From: Altericroceibacterium spongiae
GTDB lineage: Bacteria; Pseudomonadota; Alphaproteobacteria; Sphingomonadales; Sphingomonadaceae
DNA: 64,000 nucleotides
Assembly (NCBI RefSeq): GCF_003610805.1
Contig: NZ_RAPF01000004.1
Location: 310,001-374,000, forward strand
Direction of reading: 5' to 3'
Positions 39,704 to 49,062 of this stretch are shown here, one piece after another. Numbering within the stretch: position 1 is the first letter of the stretch; each line of letters opens with the position of its first letter. The notes below the pieces were generated by a model. It worked only from the letters and a program-made list of their open reading frames with translations. It did not search any database and was not told where the DNA came from. A program made the translations under genes and the position numbers.

Positions 39704-41179
39704 ATGAGTAATACGATGCAGAGCGAGGCCGATATCCATACCGGCGCAGACGTCTATCCGGGGGAATCGGAAGCCGAACTCGGTCGCTCGCTCAAGGCGC
39801 GGCATGTGTCGATGATCGCGATTGGCGGGATTATCGGGGCCGGCCTGTTCGTCGGCAGCAGCACCGCCATCGTTTCTGCCGGACCGGCGGTTATCCTGAG
39901 TTACGGGCTGGCCGGGGCGATTGTGCTGATCATTATGCGAATGCTGAGTGAAATGGCAGTGGCTATTCCCGGCATTCAGTCTTTCCCGGAATTTTCCCGG
40001 CTGGGTCTGGGCCATCTGGCCGGTTTCCTTTCCGGCTGGCTCTACTGGTATTTCTGGGTGGTTGTCGTCGCGATCGAAGCGATTGCCGGTGCGGTCATCA
40101 TCAGTAGCTGGATCCTCTTGCCGACCTGGCTGATCGGTGTGGGGCTGATGGCGGTGCTGACCGCGGTCAATCTGATGTCGACCAAATCCTATGGCGAATT
40201 CGAATTCTGGTTCTCTTCGATCAAGGTGGCCGGGATTATCGTCTTTATCCTGATAACGGGTGGTTATGCGCTGGGTGTGCTCAATCCCGCAGGGCCGACT
40301 TTCGGCAATCTCACCGAATATGGCGGTTTTGCGCCCAATGGTGCGATGTCGGTACTGGCTACGACGACCAGCGTGATCTTCGCGCTTGTGGGGGCGGAAA
40401 TCGCCACCATTGCGGCTGCTGAATCCGCCGAGCCGTCACGCACGGTGGCCCGTATGACCAGCACGGTCGCGCTGCGTATCCTTGTATTTTACATCCTGTC
40501 GGTCTTCCTGATCGTGGCGGTGGTGCCCTGGAACACCATTGTGCCGGGGCAATCGCCTTTCACCGCCGCTCTGTCGGCTGTGGGTATTCCCGGCGCGGCG
40601 ATGATTATGAAGGTCATCGTGCTGGTGGCGGTCCTCTCCTGCCTCAATTCGGGCCTTTACGTGACTTCGCGCGTGTTATTCACGCTGGCGGGGCGCGGCG
40701 ATGCACCGCAGGCGCTCGTCTCGGTCAATAAGCGCAAAGTGCCGGTCCGGGCGATCGTGATGGCGAGCCTGTTCAGCTATGTGGCTCTGGCCGCGTCGGT
40801 CCTGTCGCCCGAAGTGGTGTTCAGCTTCCTCGTCAACGCATCGGGCGCGCTGATGCTGATCGTCTATCTGATGATCGCACTTTCGCAGATCCGCCTGCGC
40901 CGGCGTTTCGAAGCCGAATGCCCCGAAAGGCTGACCATTCGCACATGGTTCTTCCCCTGGGGCAGCTATCTGGGGGTGGCCGCGATCTGCATCATTCTGG
41001 CAGCGATGGCCGCCACGCCCGGAATGGCTGCCGAATTCTGGTCGAGCATTGCCGTGACCGCTTTTTTCGCGCTGCTTTATTTCTTTCTCAGACGAGGCAA
41101 GGCCGAGCCGCTCGACCCGCTCGACCCGCTCGACCCGCTCGACCCGCTCGACCCGCTCGCCCATATTGACGCAAATTGA
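39704..41179 (+). CDS. APC-family amino acid/GABA-type permease with LDP-repeat tail
   Basis: Inner-membrane importer of 491 aa, twelve predicted spans. The first span carries the APC motif MIAIGGIIGAGLFVGSSTAI, and VGAEIATIAAAESAEPSRTV is the conserved substrate loop of the AnsP/GabP/AroP group. Likely substrates are amino acids or amino-acid-like amines such as GABA or beta-alanine. The cytoplasmic C-terminus has five tandem Leu-Asp-Pro units (residues about 470-484) encoded by a perfect 9-base repeat. Start ATG 39704. It belongs to the beta-alanine/polyamine gene cluster. Confidence 0.88.
   Translation: MSNTMQSEADIHTGADVYPGESEAELGRSLKARHVSMIAIGGIIGAGLFVGSSTAIVSAGPAVILSYGLAGAIVLIIMRMLSEMAVAIPGIQSFPEFSRLGLGHLAGFLSGWLYWYFWVVVVAIEAIAGAVIISSWILLPTWLIGVGLMAVLTAVNLMSTKSYGEFEFWFSSIKVAGIIVFILITGGYALGVLNPAGPTFGNLTEYGGFAPNGAMSVLATTTSVIFALVGAEIATIAAAESAEPSRTVARMTSTVALRILVFYILSVFLIVAVVPWNTIVPGQSPFTAALSAVGIPGAAMIMKVIVLVAVLSCLNSGLYVTSRVLFTLAGRGDAPQALVSVNKRKVPVRAIVMASLFSYVALAASVLSPEVVFSFLVNASGALMLIVYLMIALSQIRLRRRFEAECPERLTIRTWFFPWGSYLGVAAICIILAAMAATPGMAAEFWSSIAVTAFFALLYFFLRRGKAEPLDPLDPLDPLDPLDPLAHIDAN
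41111..41155 (+). repeat. 9-base minisatellite, five exact copies
   Basis: CTCGACCCG repeated five times in the permease reading frame, each unit coding Leu-Asp-Pro, with a decayed sixth unit at 41156-41164. Copy-number changes keep the frame. Confidence 0.95.
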
Positions 41180-41194
41180 ACAAGGAGTCCTGCC

Positions 41195-43183
41195 ATGACT
41201 GATGATGATCGTCGCCTGGGAATGGGGTGCCCGATTGCGCGGCGCGATTTCCTCAATGGAACGGCTGTGGCGATCGGCTCGATCGGAGCCGCCAGCCTGA
41301 GCAGCCCGGCGATGGCGGGCAGCCTCGCCGGAGCCGCCACCGAGAGCTATCCACCCGCCAAGACCGGTATGCGCGGCAGCCATCCCGGTTCCTTCGAAGT
41401 GGCCCATTTGCTGCGCGATGGCGAGCTTCCGATCGATGATGTCGCCGATCAGGGCGAGACATACGATCTGGTGATTGTCGGCGGCGGGATCAGCGGCCTG
41501 TCCGCCGCGCATTTCTATCGCAAGCTGGTTGGCCGCGATGCGCGTATCCTGATCCTCGAAAATCACGATGATTTTGGAGGGCATGCCAAGCGCAACGAAT
41601 TCATGGTCGATGGCAAGCTCGTGGTCATCAATGGCGGTACGCTCAATATCGAGGCGCCGCAGCGCTATAATCGCTGGGCGCGGCAAGTGCTCGACGATAT
41701 GGGTATCGATGCCGAACGCTATCGCGCCGCCAACACCGATACAGAGAAGCTTTACAGCTCGATGGGGCTGCGGCGCGGCCATTTCTTCGACAAGGAAACC
41801 TGGAAGAAAGACCGGCTGGTCGTTCCTCAGGGTGCACCGACGAATTTCGGCGATATGCGCGCCATGTTCACCACGGAATTTCTCGAAAGAACCCCGCTTT
41901 CCCCGAAAGCGCGGGCTGACATGATGCGTCTGGTTTCGCCCGATCAGCCCGATTATCTGGCCGGGATGAGCGTTGCCGAAAAGAAGGAGCTTCTCGCGAC
42001 GACATCTTTCCGGGACTATTATCTCAATTATGTGAAGCTCGATCCCGAAGCGATGTGGTTTTTCCAGCAGATGGGCAATCCGAGCTTCTGTGTCGGTGCC
42101 GATGCCACGCCTGCATTGTTCGGCTGGGTGCAGGGCTATCCCGGCTTCGAGAGCCTGGGGCTTGGCGATATTCCCGAAGGTCTGTTCGCCGATCTGCCCG
42201 GCGGGCAGCACGGGCGGCAGAAGGAAAGCTGGGATGCGATCCATTTCCCCGACGGGAACGCTACGCTCGCGCGGCTGCTGGTCTCTTCACTGGTGCCCAA
42301 TGCCACGAAAGCGCGCACGCAGGAGGATATGGGGACTGCCACTTTCGATTACGGCAAGCTCGATCTGCCCTCCAACCCGGTGCGTATCCGCCTCAGCAGC
42401 ATTGTCGTGAATGTCCGGCACGATGGCGATCCCGCCACGGCAACCGAAGCGGTGGTGACCTATGCCAATGGCGATAAGCTCAAATCGGTGCGCGGCAAAT
42501 CGGTGATCCTGGCCTGCTGGAACATGGTGATCCCCTATATGATGCCCGAACTTCCCGCCGAACAGCAGGAAGCGCTGCATTACGGGGTCAAGGGGCCGCT
42601 GGTCTATACCAGTGTCGCGCTGCGCAACTGGAAAGCGTTCAAGAATCTGGGCGTTTCGACCTTCTCCTGCCCGACCATGTTCCACGATACGGTGGCCTTG
42701 ACCGAAGCAGTGGATCTGGGGGCCTTGTCGCATGCCCGTTCGGCCGACCAGCCGATTGCGCTGCACCTGACCAAATTCATGAACAAGCCCGGCCTGCCGC
42801 GCCGCGATCAGCATCGCGTCGGCCGCGCCGAACTTCTGGAAATGAGCTTCGAGACATTCGAACGCGAGACCCGCAGCCAGCTTGCTCGTCTGCTCGGCCC
42901 GGCGGGCTTCGATCCGGCGCGCGATATTGCCGCGATCACGGTGAACCGCTGGCCGCATGGCTATGCCTATACCTATAACAGCCTCTACGATCCGGTCGAA
43001 TGGGTCTATAGCGAAACCAATAGTCGCCCCTGCGTGGTCGGACGCCAGCCTTACGGGCTGATTTCGATTGCCAATTCCGATGCGGCCGCCAGCCCGCATA
43101 CGGATGCGGCCATTCTCGAAGCGCATCGGGCGGTCAGCGAAACGATCGAGCGCGAGACCTATCCTTTCGCTCGTCGCACCTAA
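41195..43183 (+). CDS. Tat-exported FAD oxidoreductase, spermidine-dehydrogenase-like
   Basis: Flavoprotein of 662 aa. A twin-arginine leader (ARRDFLNGTAVAIG, residues 15-28) ends after a hydrophobic stretch at SSPAMAGS. The FAD loop VIVGGGISGLSAAHF is at 93-107, with an amine-oxidase-like C-terminal domain. The overall length and motifs (GGHAKRNEF, PDQPDYLAGMS) match the spermidine dehydrogenase group, which cleaves spermidine to 1,3-diaminopropane and 4-aminobutanal. It sits after the permease by 15 bases in the beta-alanine cluster, which fits this substrate class. Periplasmic action is inferred from the leader. Other amines are possible. Confidence 0.82.
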   Translation: MTDDDRRLGMGCPIARRDFLNGTAVAIGSIGAASLSSPAMAGSLAGAATESYPPAKTGMRGSHPGSFEVAHLLRDGELPIDDVADQGETYDLVIVGGGISGLSAAHFYRKLVGRDARILILENHDDFGGHAKRNEFMVDGKLVVINGGTLNIEAPQRYNRWARQVLDDMGIDAERYRAANTDTEKLYSSMGLRRGHFFDKETWKKDRLVVPQGAPTNFGDMRAMFTTEFLERTPLSPKARADMMRLVSPDQPDYLAGMSVAEKKELLATTSFRDYYLNYVKLDPEAMWFFQQMGNPSFCVGADATPALFGWVQGYPGFESLGLGDIPEGLFADLPGGQHGRQKESWDAIHFPDGNATLARLLVSSLVPNATKARTQEDMGTATFDYGKLDLPSNPVRIRLSSIVVNVRHDGDPATATEAVVTYANGDKLKSVRGKSVILACWNMVIPYMMPELPAEQQEALHYGVKGPLVYTSVALRNWKAFKNLGVSTFSCPTMFHDTVALTEAVDLGALSHARSADQPIALHLTKFMNKPGLPRRDQHRVGRAELLEMSFETFERETRSQLARLLGPAGFDPARDIAAITVNRWPHGYAYTYNSLYDPVEWVYSETNSRPCVVGRQPYGLISIANSDAAASPHTDAAILEAHRAVSETIERETYPFARRT

Positions 43184-43191
43184 ATCGTACA

Positions 43192-43207
43192 CATATAGTG
43201 CTATATG
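43192..43207. repeat. Perfect 16-base palindrome
   Basis: CATATAG-TG-CTATATG, nine bases after the flavoprotein stop and just ahead of its terminator. Could be an operator of the following TonB receptor or part of the terminator structure. Confidence 0.4.
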
Positions 43208-43209
43208 AG

Positions 43210-43240
43210 GAGCTGTCATCCGCAAGGATGGCAGCTCTTT
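43210..43240 (+). terminator. Rho-independent terminator after the flavoprotein
   Basis: GAGCTGTCATCC (43210-43221), GCAA tetraloop, GGATGGCAGCTC (43226-43237), then TTT. A 12-base stem with a GNRA loop. Confidence 0.8.
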
Positions 43241-43478
43241 CGTATGGGGAATGAGATATAAACACCTGAATTCAGGGAATCGGTGCTTAAAAGGCAACAT
43301 AGTGTACGCACTTGACCACTCCCTTATCCGCAGATCTGTGCGATGATTGTATCCCAACGAACATGACAATGCGTAATGCGGGTTCGGGCTGAAAGCCGCT
43401 TCGAACTCAGGGGCCAGCGCTGCGGGAAAGATCCGCAGCGTCTGTTCGGGCTATGTGTTTCACAGATGGGGGAAGCCA

Positions 43479-46055
43479 ATGATGTTTCGAAATGTAACCA
43501 GTATGTTTGCCATAGCGGCGGCTTGCGCCTGCGCCATGCCTGCACAGGCGCAAGCGCAGGCACAGGCAGCGGCGCAGGATATGGCGGATGAGGAAGATAC
43601 GATCATCGTCACCGGCACCCGCCGGACCGACCGTTCGGTGCTCGAATCCGCCGCACCGATCGATGTATTCACGGCAGGCGATCTCGAAAGCCAGTCCTCG
43701 GGAGACATGAACAATATTCTGCGTTCGCTGATCCCGTCCTATAATGTCGGGCGCTTTGTCGGCATCCTGTCCGACGGGTCGGGTTTCGTCCGTCCACCCA
43801 CCTTGCGCGGCCTCCCGCCCGATCAGATTCTGGTGTTGGTGAATGGCAAAAGGCGGCATCGCTCGGCGATGGTTCAGCTCAATGGCGGTCCGCTGGCGAG
43901 CGGGGCGCAGGGGCCGGACGTGTCGCAGATTCCGAGCATTGCGATCGAGCGTATCGAAGTGCTGCGCGACGGCGCCTCGGCGCAATACGGGTCCGATGCG
44001 ATTGCCGGGGTCATCAATTATTCGCTGCGCAAAGCCAGCGAGGGTGTGGATGTGCGCACGCGCTACGGCCAGTATTATGAAGGCGACGGGAAGGATTATC
44101 AGGCAGCCATGAATGTCGGCCTGCCGCTCGGCCCCGACGGTTTCATGAATGTATCGGGCGAATTTCTCGATTCCGGCTATACCAGTCGCGGCGGGCAGCG
44201 GATCGGTGCGCTGGCGGTGTCGCAATCGCGCCCCGATGTGGAGGTGACCGACCCGATCCAGAAGATCGGCAATCCCAAATCGCGATCCTATCGCCTGTTC
44301 GTCAATAGCGGTATTGCGCTGTCGGACAGTTCGGAACTGTATATGTTCGGCAATTATGGCTGGAGCAAGCAGCAGGTCGAATTCAACTGGCGTCAGCCGG
44401 TGGATGCAACCGGCCCCGACCAGAACGGGACCGGCACGGCGCTTTATCCGCGCTCCAGCGTGTTTAACGATATCTATCTCGATCAGTTGCCTGACGGGAG
44501 CTGGGATACCGATGGGGCAACCTATAATTTCGCCGATCTTTATCCCAACGGGTTCAAACCGCAATTTCAGGGCAAGATCACCGATATTTCGCTGGTTGGT
44601 GGCTATAAGGGCGAACTGGATAGCGGCGTGACTTACGATGTGAGTGCCAGTTACGGGCAGAGCCATGTCGAATATTCGATGGACAATTCGCTCAATGCCT
44701 CGCTTGGCCCGGATTCGCCGACCAGTTTCTATATGGGCTCGCTCGAACAGCGTGAGACCAATTTCAATGCCGATCTGGCCTATCCCTGGGAGATCGGTCT
44801 GGCCTCTCCGGTAACGATCGCCATCGGGGCCGAACACCGCACCGAAGCCTATCAAATCGGTATCGGAGACAATCCCTCTTATGTGGCGGGGCCTTACACC
44901 GTGCAGCCGCTCAGCGGCGGAGGGTTCGCCACGCAGGCACCGGGCGTCAGTGGGTTTCCCGGCTATTCACCGAGCTTTGCGGTAGACCGTTCGCGGCGCA
45001 GCTATGCCGGCTATATCGATGTGGAAACCGACATTGTCGAAGGGCTGACGCTCGGCCTTGCCGGGCGCTATGAGCATTTCTCCGATTTCGGCAGCACCAC
45101 CAATGGCAAGATTTCGGCCCGCTATGCCGTATCGCCAATGCTGGCGGTGCGCGGGACGGCCAGCACGGGCTTCCGTGCGCCGACACCGGGGCAACTTTTT
45201 ACCACAGCGGGAATTACCGGCTTTTTCGGTCCGAACCCCGTGGAGCTGCTGACACTACCGGCGGATAATCCGGCCTCTATCGCTTTCGGGTCAAAGCCGC
45301 TTGTCCCTGAAAAGTCGACCAATCTGTCGGCCGGTTTCGTTCTGACGCCGGGCGGCGGGTTCAATCTCACGGTCGATTACTACAACATCAAAGTGCGTGA
45401 CCGGATGGGCATAGCCAGCTTCATTCTGATCGAGAATGATGAACAGCGGCAGATCCTGCGTCAGGCGGGGCTGACCAACTGGGCGACAGTCGGGCTGGTG
45501 CGTTATTTCGCCAATGGATTCAAGACGCGCACGCAGGGTGTCGATCTCACCGCGAGCCACCGCACCAGCACCGGTATCGGCCGGTTCGAAACCACTCTGG
45601 CGCTGAATTACAATGCTACCAAAGTGCTTTCGCGCGATCCGGCGGTGGTCGATGAAATGCGTGAAGGCAATATCGAAGACAGCCTGCCCAAATGGCAGGC
45701 CACGCTGACCGAAAACTGGTCGCTCGGCCGTTTCTCGCTGACCGCGCGGGGCTATTTCTACGATAGCTTCACGAACTGGGCGCAGCCCGAAGATGGCGGT
45801 CCGCTTAATGTCGGCAGCGAATTCGTGGCCGATCTCGAAGCGCGCTATCGGGTCACTGACAGTGTGACTCTGGCAGTCGGGGCGGAGAATCTCTTCGACA
45901 ATTATCCGGATAAGGATATCCGCGCGCCCGGCCAGCCCAATTCCAACTGGTATGTGCCGACCCAGGCGACGGTGAGCGGCAACCGCTATGTCGACAGCTC
46001 GCCTTTCGGCTATAATGGCGGTTTCTGGTATGTGAGGCTCAACGCTTCGTTCTGA
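43479..46055 (+). CDS. TonB-dependent outer-membrane receptor (second)
   Basis: Outer-membrane barrel of 858 aa. The signal peptide ends in an Ala-Gln repeat (AQAQAQAQAAAQ). The plug holds EDTIIVTGTRRTDRSVLESAAPIDVF, PPTLRGLPPDQILVLVNGKRRH and RIEVLRDGASAQYGSDAIAGVINY, a pattern of the iron-complex and polymer receptor group (BtuB/FepA-like). The last residues GGFWYVRLNASF give the C-terminal aromatic signal. ATG 43479 (or 43482) follows GGGGGAA. Ligand unknown. A terminator separates it from the flavoprotein gene, and another closes it against cysH. Confidence 0.92.
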   Translation: MMFRNVTSMFAIAAACACAMPAQAQAQAQAAAQDMADEEDTIIVTGTRRTDRSVLESAAPIDVFTAGDLESQSSGDMNNILRSLIPSYNVGRFVGILSDGSGFVRPPTLRGLPPDQILVLVNGKRRHRSAMVQLNGGPLASGAQGPDVSQIPSIAIERIEVLRDGASAQYGSDAIAGVINYSLRKASEGVDVRTRYGQYYEGDGKDYQAAMNVGLPLGPDGFMNVSGEFLDSGYTSRGGQRIGALAVSQSRPDVEVTDPIQKIGNPKSRSYRLFVNSGIALSDSSELYMFGNYGWSKQQVEFNWRQPVDATGPDQNGTGTALYPRSSVFNDIYLDQLPDGSWDTDGATYNFADLYPNGFKPQFQGKITDISLVGGYKGELDSGVTYDVSASYGQSHVEYSMDNSLNASLGPDSPTSFYMGSLEQRETNFNADLAYPWEIGLASPVTIAIGAEHRTEAYQIGIGDNPSYVAGPYTVQPLSGGGFATQAPGVSGFPGYSPSFAVDRSRRSYAGYIDVETDIVEGLTLGLAGRYEHFSDFGSTTNGKISARYAVSPMLAVRGTASTGFRAPTPGQLFTTAGITGFFGPNPVELLTLPADNPASIAFGSKPLVPEKSTNLSAGFVLTPGGGFNLTVDYYNIKVRDRMGIASFILIENDEQRQILRQAGLTNWATVGLVRYFANGFKTRTQGVDLTASHRTSTGIGRFETTLALNYNATKVLSRDPAVVDEMREGNIEDSLPKWQATLTENWSLGRFSLTARGYFYDSFTNWAQPEDGGPLNVGSEFVADLEARYRVTDSVTLAVGAENLFDNYPDKDIRAPGQPNSNWYVPTQATVSGNRYVDSSPFGYNGGFWYVRLNASF

Positions 46056-46079
46056 CGGACAGGCGATCCACCGATATCG

Positions 46080-46114
46080 AAAAAGGGCGGCATCCATGCG
46101 ATGCCGCCCTTTTT
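46080..46114. terminator. Two-way terminator between the TonB receptor and cysH
   Basis: AAAAAGGGCGGCAT (46080-46093) and ATGCCGCCCTTTTT (46101-46114) form a perfect 14-base stem with a 7-base loop and T runs on both strands, so it can end both converging transcripts. Confidence 0.9.
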
Positions 46115-46156
46115 ATGATGACAGACCGCGCCGAAGCGCCAATATTCTTTCGACCC

Positions 46157-46981
46157 TCAGAAAGCCGGTTCGTAGCCCGGAGGCAGATCGCCTTCGTCAC
46201 CCTTATTATCGGGATTGTTCGGGCTGTGAATGCCGCATTCGGTCTTGTCCCAGCCGGCCCAGCGGCCCGAACGCGGATCTTCGCCCGGCGCCACCTTGCT
46301 GGTGCAGGGCATGCAGCCGATGGAGGGATAGCCCTGCGCCACCAGCGGATGGCGCGGCAGGTCGTGCCGGTCCATATAGGCCTGCAAATCTTCCGCCTGC
46401 CAGTCGATCAGCGGGTTGATCTTGAGGCGGCCCTGCGCATCCGAATGATCGATTTCGAAACGCGGCAGATTGGCGCGGGTGCTGGACTGGAAGCTTTTGC
46501 GTCCGGTCAGCGATGCGTCATAATGCGCCAGTGCCCCGGCCAGCGGCTTCACTTTACGGATTTCGCAGCAGCCATCCGGGTCCCATGACCAGCGCAGTCC
46601 GTTATCGTCCTTTTTGGCCAGTTCCTCTGCATCCGGCGTCAGATTGACCAGATTGGTAAGGCCCAGCTTTTCGATCAGTTCATCGCGATAGGCCAGCGTT
46701 TCGGGGAAATGCTTGCCCGTTTCGAGAAACAGGACCGGGGTCGCCGGATCGACCTGCGCCATCAGATGGAGCAGCACGGCGCTTTCCGCCCCGAAGCTGG
46801 ACACTGCCGCGACATCGCCGGCAAGCCCGTCTTTCAGCACAGCATACAGCACGTCCATCGTCTCCTGCCCGCGAAACATTCGGTTGAGGCGGATGGCATC
46901 CGCTTCCGAAAAGCGCGCAGCCGTATCGATCCGGTCGACCGACCGGGTTTCGTCATGAGCGATATTCGTGCTGTCAGTCAT
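46157..46981 (-). CDS. cysH: Assimilatory adenylyl-sulfate (APS/PAPS) reductase CysH
   Basis: Reduces activated sulfate to sulfite. 274 aa. The PP-loop-like SSFGAESAVLLHLM and the C-terminal redox Cys motif ECGIH are present. It also carries CCEIRKVKP and CMPCTSK, the four cysteines that ligate a [4Fe-4S] cluster in APS reductases, which the enterobacterial PAPS enzymes lack. An APS-reducing type is therefore likely. Start ATG 46981. It is the last gene of the cobA-DUF2849-cysI-DUF934-cysH operon, with a strong terminator after it. Confidence 0.93.
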   Translation of the reverse strand: MTDSTNIAHDETRSVDRIDTAARFSEADAIRLNRMFRGQETMDVLYAVLKDGLAGDVAAVSSFGAESAVLLHLMAQVDPATPVLFLETGKHFPETLAYRDELIEKLGLTNLVNLTPDAEELAKKDDNGLRWSWDPDGCCEIRKVKPLAGALAHYDASLTGRKSFQSSTRANLPRFEIDHSDAQGRLKINPLIDWQAEDLQAYMDRHDLPRHPLVAQGYPSIGCMPCTSKVAPGEDPRSGRWAGWDKTECGIHSPNNPDNKGDEGDLPPGYEPAF

Positions 46982-46985
46982 GCTG

Positions 46986-47435
46986 TTACCCCTTATGCCG
47001 CAAGGCCCAGATCGGCTGGCGATCGTCGGCGGCGGACTGGTAGACTTCGGGCCAGCGGTTAAAGGCGGCCTGTGCGTCTTCTTCATTCAGCGGAGCGTCG
47101 GGTGCGAAAGCATCGAACCCGCAGCGCTTCATATGCGAAAGCTGATCGATCAGCACATCGCCCACGGCGCGCAATTCGCCCTGATAGCCTTCCTCGCGCA
47201 GCAACCGGGCGGCGGAATAACCGCGCCCGTCGGTGAAAGCGGGAAAATTCACTTCCACCAGCGCAATACGGTCGAGATGCGGCAGCAACTGGCGGGCATC
47301 GTCGCCCGGCTCGATCCGCACAGCCGCAGCATTGGTCTGCCCCAGAAAGGCATCCACCGTTACCGCCGGATCGCTCACCTGAGCGTCGTCACGGAAGCGG
47401 AACTGCACGTGATTTTCGGGAGCTGTCTCAGTCAT
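46986..47435 (-). CDS. DUF934 protein of the sulfite reductase operon
   Basis: 149 aa, cytoplasmic, with the DUF934 pattern LVEVNFPAFTDGRGYSAARLLREEGYQGELRAVGDVLIDQLSHMKRCGFDAF (given in parts in the protein at residues about 60-110). It always travels with cysI/cysH in proteobacteria and is thought to be an oxidoreductase partner or electron-transfer helper; the function is not proven. Start ATG 47435 overlaps the cysI end, and four bases separate it from cysH. Confidence 0.85.
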   Translation of the reverse strand: MTETAPENHVQFRFRDDAQVSDPAVTVDAFLGQTNAAAVRIEPGDDARQLLPHLDRIALVEVNFPAFTDGRGYSAARLLREEGYQGELRAVGDVLIDQLSHMKRCGFDAFAPDAPLNEEDAQAAFNRWPEVYQSAADDRQPIWALRHKG

Positions 47436-49062
47436 AAAGCGCTTCCTTGAACGGAGCCATGCCAATGCGGCGATAAGTATCGAGGAACCGTTCGCCATCC
47501 TGCCTTTCGCGCAGATAGACATCGGTGGCCTTATCCACCGCATCGACTACGCCGTCTTCGTCGAAACCGGGGCCGGTGATCTTGGCGAGCGAGGTATCTT
47601 CGCCTTCCGAACCGCCGAAGGAGAGCTGGTAATTCTCCTTGCCTTTCCGGTCCACGCCGAGAATGCCGATATGGCCGGCATGGTGATGGCCGCAGGCATT
47701 GATGCAGCCCGAAATCTTGAGCTTCAATTCGCCCAGCGCAGCGGATTTGCCGTTCTTGTCGAAACGCTGCGAAATCTTCTGCGCCACCGGGATCGAGCGG
47801 GCATTGGCAAGGCTGCAATAATCGAGGCCGGGGCAGGCGATCATATCGCCGATCTGGTCGAGATTGGCCGTGCCGAGCCCTGCGGCATCGAGCTTTTGCC
47901 AGATGGCGTAGAGATCTGCCTTCTTCACATGGGGCAGCCCGATATTCTGCGTGTGCATCACGCGCAGTTCATCGAAGCTGTAGTCTTTCGCCAGATCGGC
48001 AATCAGATGCATCTGTTCGGCCGTGGCATCGCCCGGAATGCCGCCCACCGGCTTCAGGCTGATTACCGCGCTGACATAGCCTGCCTGCTTATGCGGATTG
48101 GTGTTGGTCTTCACCCACAGCGCGAAATCGGGATCGGACAGATCGAGATCGTCGCTCAGTCCCTCTTCGAAAGCGGGATCGGCGAAATAGGCTTTGATCC
48201 GCTCCAGTTCGGCATAAGGCGGCTCCACACCCTGATCGAGCAGATGCTGGAATTCCTCCTCGACCTGACGGGTATATTCTTCCTTGCCCAGTTCATGGAC
48301 GAGGATCTTGATACGCGCCTTATATTTATTATCGCGGCGGCCATAGCGGTTATAGACGCGCAGGCAGGCTTCGGCATAAGTGATAAGCTGATCCACCGGC
48401 ACGAAATCGCGGATCACCGGGGAGATCATCGGCGTGCGGCCCATGCCGCCCCCGACATGGAAACGCGCCCCCACTTCGCCCTTTTCATTCTTCAGAATGC
48501 GAATGCCGATATCGTGCAGCCGCATCGCCGCGCGATCCTTTTCGGAAGCGATCACGCAGAATTTGAACTTGCGCGGTAAATAGCTGAATTCCGGATGAAA
48601 ACTCGACCACTGACGCATCAGTTCGGCATAGGGACGCGGATCGATCACTTCATCGGCGGCTGCGCCGGAGAAATGGTCCGAGCTGATATTGCGGATGCAA
48701 TTGCCGCTGGTCTGGATGGCGTGCATTTCCACCTTGGAGAGGTCGGCCAGAATATCGGCCGCATCTTCCAGTTTGATCCAGTTATACTGAATGTTCTGGC
48801 GGGTGGTGAAATGGCCGTAACCACGGTCATACTTGTCGGCAATATCGGCCAGCATATGCATTTGCCGGCTGTTCAGCGTGCCATAGGGCACCGCCACGCG
48901 CAGCATATAGGCATGGAGCTGGAGATAGAGCCCGTTCATCAGCCTCAGCGGCTTGAACTGGTCTTCGGTCAGGTGGCCTTCGAGGCGGCGGCGGCACTGG
49001 TCGCGAAATTCCGCGACCCGGGCATCGACCATCGCCTGGTCATATTGGTCATATTGATACAT
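47428..49062 (-). CDS. cysI: Sulfite reductase haemoprotein (nitrite/sulfite reductase family)
   Basis: Sirohaem and [4Fe-4S] enzyme that reduces sulfite to sulfide with six electrons. 544 aa, with two ferrodoxin-like halves: GYGHFTTRQNIQYNW and SGNCIRNISSDHFSG in the first, CPGLDYCSLANARS and SGCINACGHHHAGHIGILG in the second, which holds the cluster Cys residues. No cysJ flavoprotein is nearby, so electrons probably come from ferredoxin. The N-terminus YQYDQYDQ comes from a short 9-base duplication. The start overlaps the DUF2849 stop by one to four bases. The sirohaem methylase cobA is in the same operon. Confidence 0.92.
   Translation of the reverse strand: MYQYDQYDQAMVDARVAEFRDQCRRRLEGHLTEDQFKPLRLMNGLYLQLHAYMLRVAVPYGTLNSRQMHMLADIADKYDRGYGHFTTRQNIQYNWIKLEDAADILADLSKVEMHAIQTSGNCIRNISSDHFSGAAADEVIDPRPYAELMRQWSSFHPEFSYLPRKFKFCVIASEKDRAAMRLHDIGIRILKNEKGEVGARFHVGGGMGRTPMISPVIRDFVPVDQLITYAEACLRVYNRYGRRDNKYKARIKILVHELGKEEYTRQVEEEFQHLLDQGVEPPYAELERIKAYFADPAFEEGLSDDLDLSDPDFALWVKTNTNPHKQAGYVSAVISLKPVGGIPGDATAEQMHLIADLAKDYSFDELRVMHTQNIGLPHVKKADLYAIWQKLDAAGLGTANLDQIGDMIACPGLDYCSLANARSIPVAQKISQRFDKNGKSAALGELKLKISGCINACGHHHAGHIGILGVDRKGKENYQLSFGGSEGEDTSLAKITGPGFDEDGVVDAVDKATDVYLRERQDGERFLDTYRRIGMAPFKEALYD

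Noticed and set aside
41111-41155. Tandem repeat considered as CRISPR
   Set aside because: The units are 9 bases without spacers and lie inside a coding frame; it is a minisatellite.
40676-42244. Long minus-strand open frame of 522 codons
   Set aside because: It is antisense to the permease and the flavoprotein, both of which have clear family motifs; its translation is low-complexity and rich in His and Arg.
47671-48579. Plus-strand open frame of 302 codons
   Set aside because: It lies opposite cysI, which carries sirohaem and Fe-S motifs. The antisense product matches no recognisable family.
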